From: Palauibacter sp965207805
GTDB taxonomy: Bacteria > Gemmatimonadota > Gemmatimonadetes > Palauibacterales > Palauibacteraceae
NCBI GenBank assembly: GCA_965207805.1
Contig: OZ242312.1
Coordinates: 1,674,001 to 1,738,000, forward strand
Direction: 5' to 3'
Length of the DNA: 64,000 nucleotides
Within the stretch, counting starts at the first letter, position 1, and every line of letters starts with the position of its first letter. The notes under the pieces were generated by a model. It was not told the origin of the DNA, searched no databases, and worked only from the letters and a program-made list of their open reading frames with translations. Below, piece by piece: positions 16,763-25,268 of this stretch. A program made the translations under genes and the position numbers.

Positions 16763-17869
16763 TCAGCGCCCGGCGGGCTTGCCGCCGCCTTCGTGCACGA
16801 CCCCGTGTTCGATCTGACTGCGGAGGACCCATTCGTAGTCGGCGGCGAACAACGCCTGGCGGGGATTGGCGGCGGGCCAGTCCTCCAGCGGGATGAAGGC
16901 GCCGGCGATGGAACCCATGCCGCCTTCCTCGATCACCGAATCAAACGGGTTCCGGTACTCGACGGTGATCCGGTAGCGGTGCTCCGGGACGACGAGCGCC
17001 CCCACGCCGCGCCCCCGGTGCGTGAGCGCCGGGATGTCCACGACCTCCCCATCCTCATCGAGCCTGGGCCGGATGTCGTACAGCACCTCGCCCGTCGACA
17101 GGTTCTCGAAACGGAGGCGGGAGGCGTGCGCGTGGAGATGGCCGCCGAGACCGATGATGAGTCCACGGATCGCCGGACTCGCGTCCCACGTCTTGACCGA
17201 GCGGCCGGGCGGAAGGTCCCAGGCTTTCCTCGCGGAGACCTCGGGGTACATCGCGTCGAGATGAAAGGGCGCGACCGGGTAGACGGGGAGGGGGGCGAGG
17301 CGCTCGTACTCCAGCGTGAGGTGGACCGTGACGCCCTCGTAGTCCGCTTCCGTCGGATTATGCAGCATGGTGAGCGCGAGGAATCTCGAACCGCCCTTCA
17401 TCGGAATGCCGAACAGCCATCCGGGAAAGCTCACGGGCCGGGTCTCATGGCTCGCGGCCAGGACCCGCAGCATGATCGGCAGGAACAGCTCCCGCCGCCC
17501 CGGATCGAGCAGATTCATGTGATGCAGGACGACGCGCGGGACCGGCTCGCCGTCGCCGTCGATGATGTGCGTGCGATAGCCGCGGATCGTCAGGTCGAAA
17601 GGGATGACGCCTTCCTGCACGGGCAACTGGGCCATGTGATGGGATGCGCGGGCGGGGAGGTCGATAGGCCCCAGGATGACCGCGAGTTCCTTGCGTTCCG
17701 GGTCATCGACGACCCGGATGCTCGCCGTCGACGTGGTCGGGCGGTCACCTTCGGGCGACGCGGCATGGCCGGCGTGGATCTCCTGCGCCCTCAAAGCGGG
17801 GACGATGCTTGCGAGCGAGACCGCAGCCAGCATCCCGGCCGCCCCGGCCCGCCTGCCCCGGCGCGTCAT
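16763..17869 (-). CDS. exported His-motif protein, copper-monooxygenase-like pattern
   Basis: 368 aa, signal peptide about 1-28 (ending PALRAQ). The mature start is His-rich (EIHAGHAAS). Three histidine clusters stand out: SHHMAQ, VLHHMNLLD and GGHLHAHASRLRF. HHM and HxH pairs resemble the two copper sites of type II ascorbate-dependent monooxygenases (PHM/DBH), and the beta-rich body would suit that fold. The match is by motif alone and the spacing was not verified, so this is not a firm assignment; other metal-binding beta-sandwich families are possible. It runs convergent with the amidohydrolase (29 bp gap) and lies 34 bp downstream of another exported unknown on the same strand. Confidence 0.6.
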   Translation of the reverse strand: MTRRGRRAGAAGMLAAVSLASIVPALRAQEIHAGHAASPEGDRPTTSTASIRVVDDPERKELAVILGPIDLPARASHHMAQLPVQEGVIPFDLTIRGYRTHIIDGDGEPVPRVVLHHMNLLDPGRRELFLPIMLRVLAASHETRPVSFPGWLFGIPMKGGSRFLALTMLHNPTEADYEGVTVHLTLEYERLAPLPVYPVAPFHLDAMYPEVSARKAWDLPPGRSVKTWDASPAIRGLIIGLGGHLHAHASRLRFENLSTGEVLYDIRPRLDEDGEVVDIPALTHRGRGVGALVVPEHRYRITVEYRNPFDSVIEEGGMGSIAGAFIPLEDWPAANPRQALFAADYEWVLRSQIEHGVVHEGGGKPAGR

Positions 17870-17903
17870 GAAGATCCGGTGTCGTCTCCCGGAGATTCGC
17901 GGG

Positions 17904-18590
17904 CTACCGGCCGCCCTCGACGTTCTGAAGATCTTCGAGCAGGTCGAGGAGCTTCTCGAGCCGCTCCTTGAGCTTGTCCCGGTCGAGGTTTACATCGACG
18001 TCCAACTGGACCTCCGCCTCGTGAAGCGCGGACCCCGCCTCCGCGGCTTTCAGGGAGAACGTCTCCCCGTGTCGCGCGGCGCGCAGCCTGATGTCCCCCT
18101 CGGACGACCCGGCCGGGGCCGTCACGGTCCGGTCGATCCAGAATCCCGCGTCTCGCGCCCGTACCGGATTTCGCGCGGCGACGCGCAACGCAGCGAGTCC
18201 CTCAAGCCGCGCGATCCGCGCGCCGGCCACATCTGATCTCGCGTCCATCCGGATCGTGATGCGGCCATTGTCGATGATGGCCACGTCGGCCTGGCTGTGG
18301 GCGGCGCGGTGCCCGAGGCGGTCCAGCCACCCCCCGATGACGCGCTCGACGCCTCCGTTGATCCGCCCGGCGGTGTGCGCCGTCCGGCGCAATTGCTCCG
18401 CTGCAAACCGGGGCGCGCGGGTTGAACCCGGCGGATCCGCCCGTTCGATGAGGTTCGCGATCCCCTCCAGGATCGCCGTACTCGCCTTCGCCGGCCCGGG
18501 CAGGCTCGTGAGGTGGGATAGGGAGGCCCAGACGCAGATCGCGAGGGCCCAGAGGGTGAAGGCGGCGGCGACTCTTCGAATGAACATCAC
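17904..18590 (-). CDS. exported or membrane-anchored protein of unknown function
   Basis: 228 aa. An N-terminal hydrophobic segment (about 5-25, AAAFTLWALAICVWASL) acts as signal anchor or signal peptide. The remainder is Ala/Arg/Glu-rich and appears helical. A middle section (VAIIDNGRITIRMDARSDV, then DIRLRAARHGETFSL) could form strands, and the acidic C-terminus (about 190-228, LDRDKLKERLEKLLDLLEDL) has coiled-coil character. I do not recognise a family. The 34-bp spacing suggests co-transcription with the His-motif protein gene that follows it. Confidence 0.6.
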   Translation of the reverse strand: MMFIRRVAAAFTLWALAICVWASLSHLTSLPGPAKASTAILEGIANLIERADPPGSTRAPRFAAEQLRRTAHTAGRINGGVERVIGGWLDRLGHRAAHSQADVAIIDNGRITIRMDARSDVAGARIARLEGLAALRVAARNPVRARDAGFWIDRTVTAPAGSSEGDIRLRAARHGETFSLKAAEAGSALHEAEVQLDVDVNLDRDKLKERLEKLLDLLEDLQNVEGGR

Positions 18591-18725
18591 GGCGGCTCCA
18601 GCGAGGAGGTCGAGTGTCCTTCTGACATACGCTCGGGCGCGCGGTCAGGTTCCAACCCATACGACCGGGTCCCGATCCGAAAGGTTGTCCGCCGCCGTCG
18701 CTGGCGGGCGGACCGCGGCAGACCC

Positions 18726-20552
18726 CTAGGGCGGGGGAGCCTCGCCGCTCGTGAGGAGCAGCGTACCGGTCACGCGGGTGGGTCGCAGCTCCCCGTCGCT
18801 GTCGCGGAGCCGCAGCAGCGTGACCTGGATGCGGGCCGTCACGTCCGCCCCGGAGACGTCGAGCCGCAGGGAGTCCGGCGGCAGTTGCACTCTTCCGGGC
18901 GCCGTCGTGGTTCCGAAGCGTCCGGCGCGCGCGATGAGTTCGGCGAAAGAGACCGTGGCGAGTTCGTCTCCACCGAGCCGGATCGTCGTCCCGAGGCTGT
19001 CCGGGGCGGCCTCGAAGGTGAGGGAGTCGCCCTCGAACGGGTAGCGTCCCCCAAGGAGGTTCCGCTCGAAGACGGCCCGATCGAAGCCGGATACGGAGAC
19101 GGCCGCGTTTCGGCCCCCGGGGGGCGAGATGTCGACGAACCCGAAGGGGTCCGCGAGCAGTCCCTCCGAGGGCACCAGCCCGAGGTGGTCCGCGATGAGC
19201 GTCGCCCGGCGTCCGGCCTCCGCGACCCTCAACGAGGCCGCCATTCCATCTCCGATCGTATCCACCGTCGCCACGCCGTCCTCGAACCACTCGTCGATGG
19301 CGGACGTCCCGTGCCACGAAATCAGGTAGAGCAGGACATCGTTGATCTGCTGCCAGTCCTCGGGCGGGATCTCGACGGCGACCGGCGAGATGCGGCCATC
19401 GGCCAGAACTCCATGCGTCGAGAGCAGATCCTCGAGCCGGCCCACCTGGCTCCGTTCGGCCACGGCGTAGGCGGACCAGGGACCGACGAAGGTGACGGCG
19501 CCGATGACGGCCAGCGTCAGGGGAATCCCCTTGATCTCGCGCGACCGCGTCACCGTGTAGAAGAGGGCGGCGCCCGCCAGCCAGACGCCGAGGAGGAGCA
19601 GGAGATACCGGCGCTCGGTGATCCCGTACTGTTCGATGCGCTGCCCGATGGCGAGCAGAAGCATGACGATGGACGGGATGATGAGAATCCAGAAGATGCG
19701 GGCGTATGTGTCGATCCACGCGTGGCCTTCCCGTCCGCGCCGGGGATGCACGAGGAGGAGCGACAGGATCCCGAAGGCGGCGAGGGCGGAAACGAGAAGC
19801 CCGATCCACCCGCTCGGCCACGTCGTCGTGATGACGACGCGCCCGAGGTAGGCGGTGAGGATGATCAGGTATACGGCGACGAGCGGGAGGAGTACGTACT
19901 GGGCGAAGACGCGCAGACCCGCGGGGTAGTCGTCGCGGCGTTCCAGTTGCTCGAAATCGTCCGGCACGCCCGCGAGCACGAACCACGTCTGGAAGACGAA
20001 GCCGAGGAAGAAGAAGAGCCGGCCATAGTTCTCATCGGCGATGTCGATGTTGAAGAGGTTCTCGATGCCGAACATGGCGATGGAGAGTCCGCCGAAGAGG
20101 ACACCCGTGTAGATCGCCCCGAGGCCGAACCGGAAGAAAAGCGTGCGGTTGAAGTGCCAGAAGCCGTTCGGCTCGCGGACGCCGAGATAGGCGATGAAGG
20201 CGACGAGCAGATGCAGCGTTGCGGTCAGGTGAAAATGGCGGAGGCCGGCGATGTTCTCGCCCCAGTTCGGCCACTGCCAGTAGTAGAGGGCGAGCACCCC
20301 CACGCCGAGTCCGCGCAACGCCCAGTGCCGCGGCCACGGGAGCTTCCACCGCTCCGCGAACAGGGTGAGTCCGGTAAGCAGCGGCAGGCCGAGACTGGCC
20401 GTGGCTACGAGGCGCAGCTCGAGCGCCGTTTCCGCGTTGATCGCCCGCATCGCGCCGATGGCGGCGACGACCGCACAGGTCAGGACGACGGGAAACCGCC
20501 GCGCCGTCACCCACGCCGCCGCGGCGAGCCGCTCGACGGAAGGGAGCCTCAA
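18726..20552 (-). CDS. DUF4153-type polytopic membrane protein
   Basis: 608 aa from a TTG start whose last two bases overlap the TGA of the aminotransferase (TTGA). The frame continues upstream, but that part only mirrors the aminotransferase. About eleven transmembrane helices fill residues 10-390 (FPVVLTCAVVAAIGAM, LLLLLGVWLAGAALFYTV and others). A soluble C-terminal region (about 395-608) carries two beta-rich repeats. The membrane part resembles DUF4153 proteins, whose function is unknown. It is the last of four overlapping minus-strand genes (metallopeptidase, antiporter, aminotransferase, this). A GTG a few codons downstream is an alternative start. Confidence 0.75.
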   Translation of the reverse strand: MRLPSVERLAAAAWVTARRFPVVLTCAVVAAIGAMRAINAETALELRLVATASLGLPLLTGLTLFAERWKLPWPRHWALRGLGVGVLALYYWQWPNWGENIAGLRHFHLTATLHLLVAFIAYLGVREPNGFWHFNRTLFFRFGLGAIYTGVLFGGLSIAMFGIENLFNIDIADENYGRLFFFLGFVFQTWFVLAGVPDDFEQLERRDDYPAGLRVFAQYVLLPLVAVYLIILTAYLGRVVITTTWPSGWIGLLVSALAAFGILSLLLVHPRRGREGHAWIDTYARIFWILIIPSIVMLLLAIGQRIEQYGITERRYLLLLLGVWLAGAALFYTVTRSREIKGIPLTLAVIGAVTFVGPWSAYAVAERSQVGRLEDLLSTHGVLADGRISPVAVEIPPEDWQQINDVLLYLISWHGTSAIDEWFEDGVATVDTIGDGMAASLRVAEAGRRATLIADHLGLVPSEGLLADPFGFVDISPPGGRNAAVSVSGFDRAVFERNLLGGRYPFEGDSLTFEAAPDSLGTTIRLGGDELATVSFAELIARAGRFGTTTAPGRVQLPPDSLRLDVSGADVTARIQVTLLRLRDSDGELRPTRVTGTLLLTSGEAPPP

Positions 20553-21715
20553 ACTCGGGCTCTGATCGTCACGAGCCGTTCGGCGGCCTGCTCGAGCAGC
20601 GCCTCCGTCTTGCAGAACGCGAACCGCACGAGCTTGCGCCCATCCTCCGGGTTGTGGAAGAAACTGGATCCGGGGACGGGAGCCACGCCCACCGTGCGTG
20701 TGAGCCAGAACGCGAATTCGTCGTCCGGCAGATCCGAGAGATCCGAGAAGTCCGCGAGGACGTAGTACGCGCCCTCCGGCTCGAGGCATTGGAACCCGGC
20801 TTCGACGAGCGCGGGATAGAAGAGGTCCCGTTTCGCGCCGTACACATCGGCGAGCCCCTCATAGTAGGACGGCGGAAGCATCTCGAGACCGGTGGCCACG
20901 CCTTCCTGAAGGGGCGCGGCGGCTCCCACGGTGAGGAAGTCGTGAACCTTGCGGATGGCGTCCGACAACTCCGGGTGCGCCACGATCGTCCCCATCCTCC
21001 AACCGGTGACCGCGAACGTCTTCGAGGCGGCGCTGATCGTGATCGTCCGGTCCCGCATGCCGGGAAGCGTCGCCATCGGGATGTGCCGCGCGCCGTCGTA
21101 GAGGATGTGCTCGTAGACCTCGTCCGTGATCGCGTATGCGTCGAACTCCTGGCACAGGATCGCGATCTTCTCGAGTTCGTCTCGCCTGAACACGCGGCCC
21201 GTGGGGTTGTTCGGGGTGTTCACGATGATCGCGCGCGTCCGGTCGCTGAACGCGGCCCGCAGGCGGTCGAAGTCGATCTGCCACTCCGCGGTCAGCGGCA
21301 CGAACACCGGCGTCGCGTCGCAGAGCGTGGTGTCCGGGCCGTAGTTCTCGTAGAACGGCTCGAAGACGATGACTTCCTCCCCCGGGTCCACGACCGCGAG
21401 GAGCACCGCCATCATCGCCTCGGTCGCTCCGCACGTGATCGTGAGGTGCGTCTCCGGATCGACGTCGAGTCCGTACCAGTCGCGATAGCTCGCGGCGAGC
21501 GCGTCCCGGTACCGTTTCGCGCCCCATGTGATCGCGTACTGGTTCACGTCGTCGTAGATCGCGCGCGCGGCGCCGATCTTCAACGTGTCGGGCGACTCGA
21601 AGTCGGGGAAACCCTGCGACAGGTTGATGGCCCCGTGTTCGTTCGAGAGGCGGGTCATCATCCGAATCACGGATTCCGTGAAGCCGTGCGTACGCCGGGC
21701 TGTGTGGATCTTCAT
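20549..21715 (-). CDS. class I/II PLP-dependent aminotransferase
   Basis: 388 aa, typical fold-type I length. The PLP-forming lysine is K232 in SAASKTFAVTGWRMG. Other family motifs are INLSQGFPDF near the start, TCGATEAM (94-101), NTPNNPTGRVF (166-176) and AITDEVYEHILYDG (195-208). The SQGFPDF...NQYAITWG pattern is that of kynurenine/methionine aminotransferases (YbdL-like), so a broad methionine, glutamine or aromatic amino-acid specificity is likely; exact substrate is inference. Its ATG overlaps the antiporter stop (ATGA), and its own stop overlaps the TTG start of the DUF4153 gene. Confidence 0.93.
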   Translation of the reverse strand: MKIHTARRTHGFTESVIRMMTRLSNEHGAINLSQGFPDFESPDTLKIGAARAIYDDVNQYAITWGAKRYRDALAASYRDWYGLDVDPETHLTITCGATEAMMAVLLAVVDPGEEVIVFEPFYENYGPDTTLCDATPVFVPLTAEWQIDFDRLRAAFSDRTRAIIVNTPNNPTGRVFRRDELEKIAILCQEFDAYAITDEVYEHILYDGARHIPMATLPGMRDRTITISAASKTFAVTGWRMGTIVAHPELSDAIRKVHDFLTVGAAAPLQEGVATGLEMLPPSYYEGLADVYGAKRDLFYPALVEAGFQCLEPEGAYYVLADFSDLSDLPDDEFAFWLTRTVGVAPVPGSSFFHNPEDGRKLVRFAFCKTEALLEQAAERLVTIRARV

Positions 21716-23667
21716 CGACCCGAATCTGGCCCCTCGACGGGAGGTGTGCCACCGGCGCCGGGAGCGTCTTCCTCCGCCGTCTCGCCGCCGCCCTCCGCGC
21801 TCTCGACATCCGGGCGGCGGAATCCGGCTCGGGCGAGCCGCGGCTCCACGAGTTCCGCCTGCGCGCGCAGCCAGCCGAACCAGACGACATCGCCGGGCTT
21901 CAGCGTCGTGCCGCTCGACACCGGCTGTTCCCGCTTGCCGCGGCGATGGACGAGAGCGAGGGCGGGGAACCGGCGGTCGGCGAGCGCATCGATCTGGGGG
22001 ATGCGCAGCCCGGCGAGGCCCTCGAAGACGAGAGGTTCGATCTCCACCCGGTCTCGCCGGAAGTCGTGCGCCCAGCGCTCGTGGTCGAGCCCGAGGCCGA
22101 ACAGCACCGACGCGCCGCTCTCGTCGACCTGCTCGGGTCCGACGCCGGGTGTGAGCGGATCGATGGCCACGAGGCGGCTCACGCCCGGGCAGCGTTCCTC
22201 GACCCGCTTGGCAATGAGCAGGTTCACGCCTTCGTTCGGCGTGAGAGCGACGAGCGCGCGGCGCGATTCGACCCCCGCTTTCAGGAGAGCCCGCGGCTCG
22301 TTCGCGTTGCCGAGCACGACGCGAAAGCCGTCGCCCTCCGCCGCCCCCGCCTCCGTCGGGTTCGTGTCGATGAGGACGATGGGTGCATCCCCGCTGCGGG
22401 CGGCGCGCAGGGTTCGGGCGAGCGCGCGTCCGATGGGATTCGCCCCGACGACCGCGAACCCGTAGTTGGACGGTTTCCGTACCCCCAGCAGGCGCGCCAT
22501 GAGACCGCCCGTCCCGCCGAGGACGACGACGGTGACGGCGATGACGAGGAAGACCATCGCTCGCAGTTGATTGCCTTCCGCCTCCATCCCGCTGTGTGCG
22601 AGTTCCGCCGCGAACAGCGAGGAGACGGCGAAGGCGACGATCCCGCGCGGAGCCAGCCAGGCCAGGAACGCCTGCTCGTTGCGGCTCAGGCCGGCGCCCC
22701 AGGTACAGAGGAGAACGCAGAGGGGACGGACGACGGCGACGAGGACGATGACCGTCACGATCCCGCCCGCCCCCAGCGCGCGCACGTCGCCGAGGTCCAC
22801 CGCCGCCGACAGGAGGACGAAGAGGAGTCCCACGAGCAGAAACGTGAGTTGCTCCTTGAACTCGACGAGTTCGCGCGCGTGCCGGGGCCCCATGTTGCCG
22901 ACGACGAGTCCGGCGATGGCCACGGTCATGATGCCGCTCTCCGGCAGGATGGCGTGCGAACCCTGGTAGAGCGCGAGGACGCACGCGAGCGTGAAGATGT
23001 TCCGGAGATCGGAAGGGACCGCGCGCCGCATCCTCAGCAATCCGCCGATGATGAACCCTCCCGCCACGCCGATGACCGAGCCGAGACCCAGGCGCGTGAC
23101 GAGGCCGAGGAAGCCGGCCCCCACGTCCCCCGCCGTCGACGCGAGCGCCAACTCGAATGCGACGACCGCGAGGATCGCCCCGACCGGATCGATGAGCACG
23201 CCTTCCGCCTCGAGGATCGTCCGCAGGTTGTTTCGCAGGCGAATCCGCCGCGTGAGCGGGTTGATCACGGTCGGGCCCGTGACCGAGACGAGCGCCCCGA
23301 AGAGCAAGGCGATGCGGAGGCTCCAGCCCAGCGCGAGCATCGCCGTGACGGTGGCCCCGGCGATCGTGACCAGTGCGCCGACCGTGATCAGTCGGCGAAT
23401 CGTCAGCGCCTCGCGCCGCAGCCGGTCGAGGTTGAGTTGCAGCGCGCCCTCGAACAGGATCACCGCAACCGCGAGACCGACGATGGGATTGAGGCCTTCG
23501 CCCAGCGTGCCGGGCCGCACGATGTTCGCGAACTCGGGTCCGAGGAGGATGCCGGCCGCGAGCAGGAGGAGGATGCCGGGAATGCGCGCGTGCCGCGCCA
23601 GCGACTGCGCCACGACGCCCGCCGTGATGGCGAGGGCGAAGGTGAGCGCCGGATCCTGGAGGTTCAC
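21712..23667 (-). CDS. CPA-type cation:proton antiporter with TrkA-N domain
   Basis: 651 aa. The membrane part (about 1-410) has 12-13 helices with Na+/H+ exchanger signatures: LAAGILLGPEFANIV, AVAVILFEGALQLNL, ALVSVTGPTVINPL and EGVLIDPVGAILAVV, including the Asp in the ion-binding helix. The cytoplasmic tail (about 425-540) starts YGFAVVGANPIGRALARTL, a Rossmann TrkA-N/RCK nucleotide domain, followed by a TrkA-C-like section and an acidic Pro/Gly-rich end. It exchanges Na+ or K+ for protons, gated by nucleotide. The start is GTG, overlapping the TGA of the metallopeptidase gene (GTGA). Confidence 0.92.
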   Translation of the reverse strand: MNLQDPALTFALAITAGVVAQSLARHARIPGILLLLAAGILLGPEFANIVRPGTLGEGLNPIVGLAVAVILFEGALQLNLDRLRREALTIRRLITVGALVTIAGATVTAMLALGWSLRIALLFGALVSVTGPTVINPLTRRIRLRNNLRTILEAEGVLIDPVGAILAVVAFELALASTAGDVGAGFLGLVTRLGLGSVIGVAGGFIIGGLLRMRRAVPSDLRNIFTLACVLALYQGSHAILPESGIMTVAIAGLVVGNMGPRHARELVEFKEQLTFLLVGLLFVLLSAAVDLGDVRALGAGGIVTVIVLVAVVRPLCVLLCTWGAGLSRNEQAFLAWLAPRGIVAFAVSSLFAAELAHSGMEAEGNQLRAMVFLVIAVTVVVLGGTGGLMARLLGVRKPSNYGFAVVGANPIGRALARTLRAARSGDAPIVLIDTNPTEAGAAEGDGFRVVLGNANEPRALLKAGVESRRALVALTPNEGVNLLIAKRVEERCPGVSRLVAIDPLTPGVGPEQVDESGASVLFGLGLDHERWAHDFRRDRVEIEPLVFEGLAGLRIPQIDALADRRFPALALVHRRGKREQPVSSGTTLKPGDVVWFGWLRAQAELVEPRLARAGFRRPDVESAEGGGETAEEDAPGAGGTPPVEGPDSGR

Positions 23668-24575
23668 GCGGCGGCGGTGCGCTCGGTTGCGAGGAGGAAG
23701 TTCGTGAAGCCCTCGTCGTAGTCGGAGAGGCCGTTCTGCCCCGTGAGCTTCATGCGGGCGTTGTAGGCATTCTTCATCATGGGACCCACGACGCCGCTGA
23801 CCGGACCCTCCGCCGGGTGACGCACGGCGAAGGCGTCCTTCAACTCCTCCCGGAGTCCGAGGTCCGTGAGGAGGCTGTTGTATGCGGCGGCTTCCCGCTC
23901 CGCCAGCACCCAGAGCTGGCGGTCCAGGCGCTCGCAGTGGGCCGACTGCTCGAGGACGGGCTCATCCGAGCCCACGAGGGCGAGATAGCCGAGAACCTGC
24001 GCCTCGACTTCCTTCATGTATCCCTTGCGGTGGCAGAACTCGTGCGCGATGACATGGGGTTCGAAGACGCCTGTGCTCCTGAAGATCGCGACGTCCCCCG
24101 TCAGGGGGTCCGCCGCCCCGAGCGCGAAAGGGAAGACGATTTGCGCGAGCATGAACTCCCGGACCTGCGAACTCGTCTCCAGGCGCTGGCCGGTGAGTTC
24201 CGCAAGAAAATCGGTGAGGCGCAGATCGACCTGCTCCGCCAGTTCCTTCCTCGGCGTCCCCATCGGCACGTAGTTCGCGTTCAGCCGCTCCACCAGATCT
24301 TCGACATCCCGTCTCCGCTCTTCCTCCGATGCCGGGGGCGGGGAAAGCGGGTCGAAGCCGAACGCATCCTCGAAATCCACGCGGCGGGCGTCCGCACGAA
24401 CCGCCCAGTCGATGAGCGCGCTGCCCGCGTACACGCTGAGCGCCGCCGCCTGCACGGCCCGCCCGGCCGGGCTCAGCCCGAAGAGAATCCGGGCCGCTAC
24501 GGGGGCGGCGAGGAGCAGATCGGAAGGCGCGACCGGAAGGTACGTCGCCAGGTTGGGGATGCGGAGTCTTTCCAT
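23664..24575 (-). CDS. DUF3810-like zinc metallopeptidase
   Basis: 303 aa. A hydrophobic N-terminal segment (about 20-55) anchors the protein. The zinc motif HEFCH is at 178-182, followed by RKGYMKEVEAQVLGYLA, which gives the downstream Glu ligand and matches DUF3810-type membrane metallopeptidases. Upstream PDPLTG and FEPHVIAHEF segments also fit. Length is near the family norm. It is first in a four-gene overlapping chain and divergent from a small barrel gene. It may process membrane or periplasmic peptides. The ATG at 24575 is the first good start. Confidence 0.8.
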   Translation of the reverse strand: MERLRIPNLATYLPVAPSDLLLAAPVAARILFGLSPAGRAVQAAALSVYAGSALIDWAVRADARRVDFEDAFGFDPLSPPPASEEERRRDVEDLVERLNANYVPMGTPRKELAEQVDLRLTDFLAELTGQRLETSSQVREFMLAQIVFPFALGAADPLTGDVAIFRSTGVFEPHVIAHEFCHRKGYMKEVEAQVLGYLALVGSDEPVLEQSAHCERLDRQLWVLAEREAAAYNSLLTDLGLREELKDAFAVRHPAEGPVSGVVGPMMKNAYNARMKLTGQNGLSDYDEGFTNFLLATERTAAA

Positions 24576-24731
24576 GGGTCCTCGTACGGGGGTCGGTGGA
24601 CGAAAGTTCGGGATCGACGGGCCGGGTGCAACCGTCCGGGCCCCCGCGGCGTCCCACTCCTGTCGAAGGACGGGAGGAGATTCAGGAGGGGATTGAGACC
24701 GATGGCGGGAATGGGCGACGGAGGAGGGCAT

Positions 24732-25241
24732 ATGCGTCGAAGCGGGCCGGGATCGCTCGTTGTTCTGTTCGGGCTCGTCCTGTTCGGGACGCCACTCGCC
24801 GCGCAGGAAGTCAAGGTCGGGGGCCAAGTCACCTTCGGAGACGACGCGGACTTCGGCATCGGCCCGCGCGTGCAGATGTCGCTGCCCTGGATCGCTCCCG
24901 GGATCCGGGTTGCCGGCTCCTTCGACTACTTCTTCCCCGACTCGGGGCTCGGCGACCCCGGCGGCGACTACGACTACCGCGAACTCAACTTCAACGTCCT
25001 CGGGGATCTCTCGTTCCCCGACGTGACGAACCTCGTCCCCTATGTTGGCGGCGGGCTGAACGTGGCGTGGGAATCGGTTCCGGCGGACGGGGTGGAGGGT
25101 CCCGAAGAGCGGCTCTTCGGGATGAACCTTGTCGCGGGCTTCCGGTTTCCGCTCGACGGGTTCACGCCTTTCGTCGAGGCGAGGTACGAACTCGAGGGTG
25201 GACAGCAACTCCTCGTGGCTGGCGGCATCCTTCTACCCTAG
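24732..25241 (+). CDS. small outer-membrane beta-barrel protein
   Basis: 169 aa. Signal peptide about 1-26 (ending TPLAAQ) followed by short beta strands: VKVGGQVTFG, FGIGPRVQMSLPW, IRVAGSFDYFFP, YRELNFNVLGDLS and LVPYVGGGLNVAW, ending LLVAGGILLP. Eight strands would fit an OmpW/OmpX-size barrel. The end lacks a terminal Phe, which may reflect the 19-bp duplication that spans the stop. A start at 24732 (behind GGAGGAGGG) gives the cleanest signal; ATG at 24702, also with an AGGAGGGG site, is the alternative. Confidence 0.75.
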   Translation: MRRSGPGSLVVLFGLVLFGTPLAAQEVKVGGQVTFGDDADFGIGPRVQMSLPWIAPGIRVAGSFDYFFPDSGLGDPGGDYDYRELNFNVLGDLSFPDVTNLVPYVGGGLNVAWESVPADGVEGPEERLFGMNLVAGFRFPLDGFTPFVEARYELEGGQQLLVAGGILLP

Positions 25242-25259
25242 CGGCGTCCTTCCACCCTG
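25222..25259. repeat. 19-bp imperfect tandem duplication across a stop codon
   Basis: Copy 1 (25222-25240) and copy 2 (25241-25259) follow GCGGC(A/G)TCCTTC(T/C)ACCCT and differ at only a few bases. The first copy encodes the last residues of the barrel protein and the second lies across and beyond its stop. It may be replication slippage. Confidence 0.7.
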
Positions 25260-25264
25260 GAAGG
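25248..25264. terminator. hairpin between convergent genes
   Basis: A perfect 7-bp stem CCTTCCA (25248-25254)/TGGAAGG (25258-25264) with a 3-base loop sits in the 27-bp gap between the barrel gene stop and the Omp85 gene stop. No T-tract follows, so termination strength is uncertain. The stem arises partly from the second copy of the local duplication. Confidence 0.45.
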
Positions 25265-25268
25265 TCAG

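Noticed and set aside
16757..16770. GGGCG-TCAG-CGCCC hairpin at the end of the amidohydrolase
   Set aside because: Five-base stem, no T-tract, overlaps the stop of the convergent gene; such stems are frequent at this GC content.
6617..21715. Possible kynurenine pathway (cyclase-family protein plus kynurenine-type aminotransferase)
   Set aside because: Genes are 14 kb apart in different units, the cyclase-family protein is an exported lipoprotein, and no other pathway genes are present.
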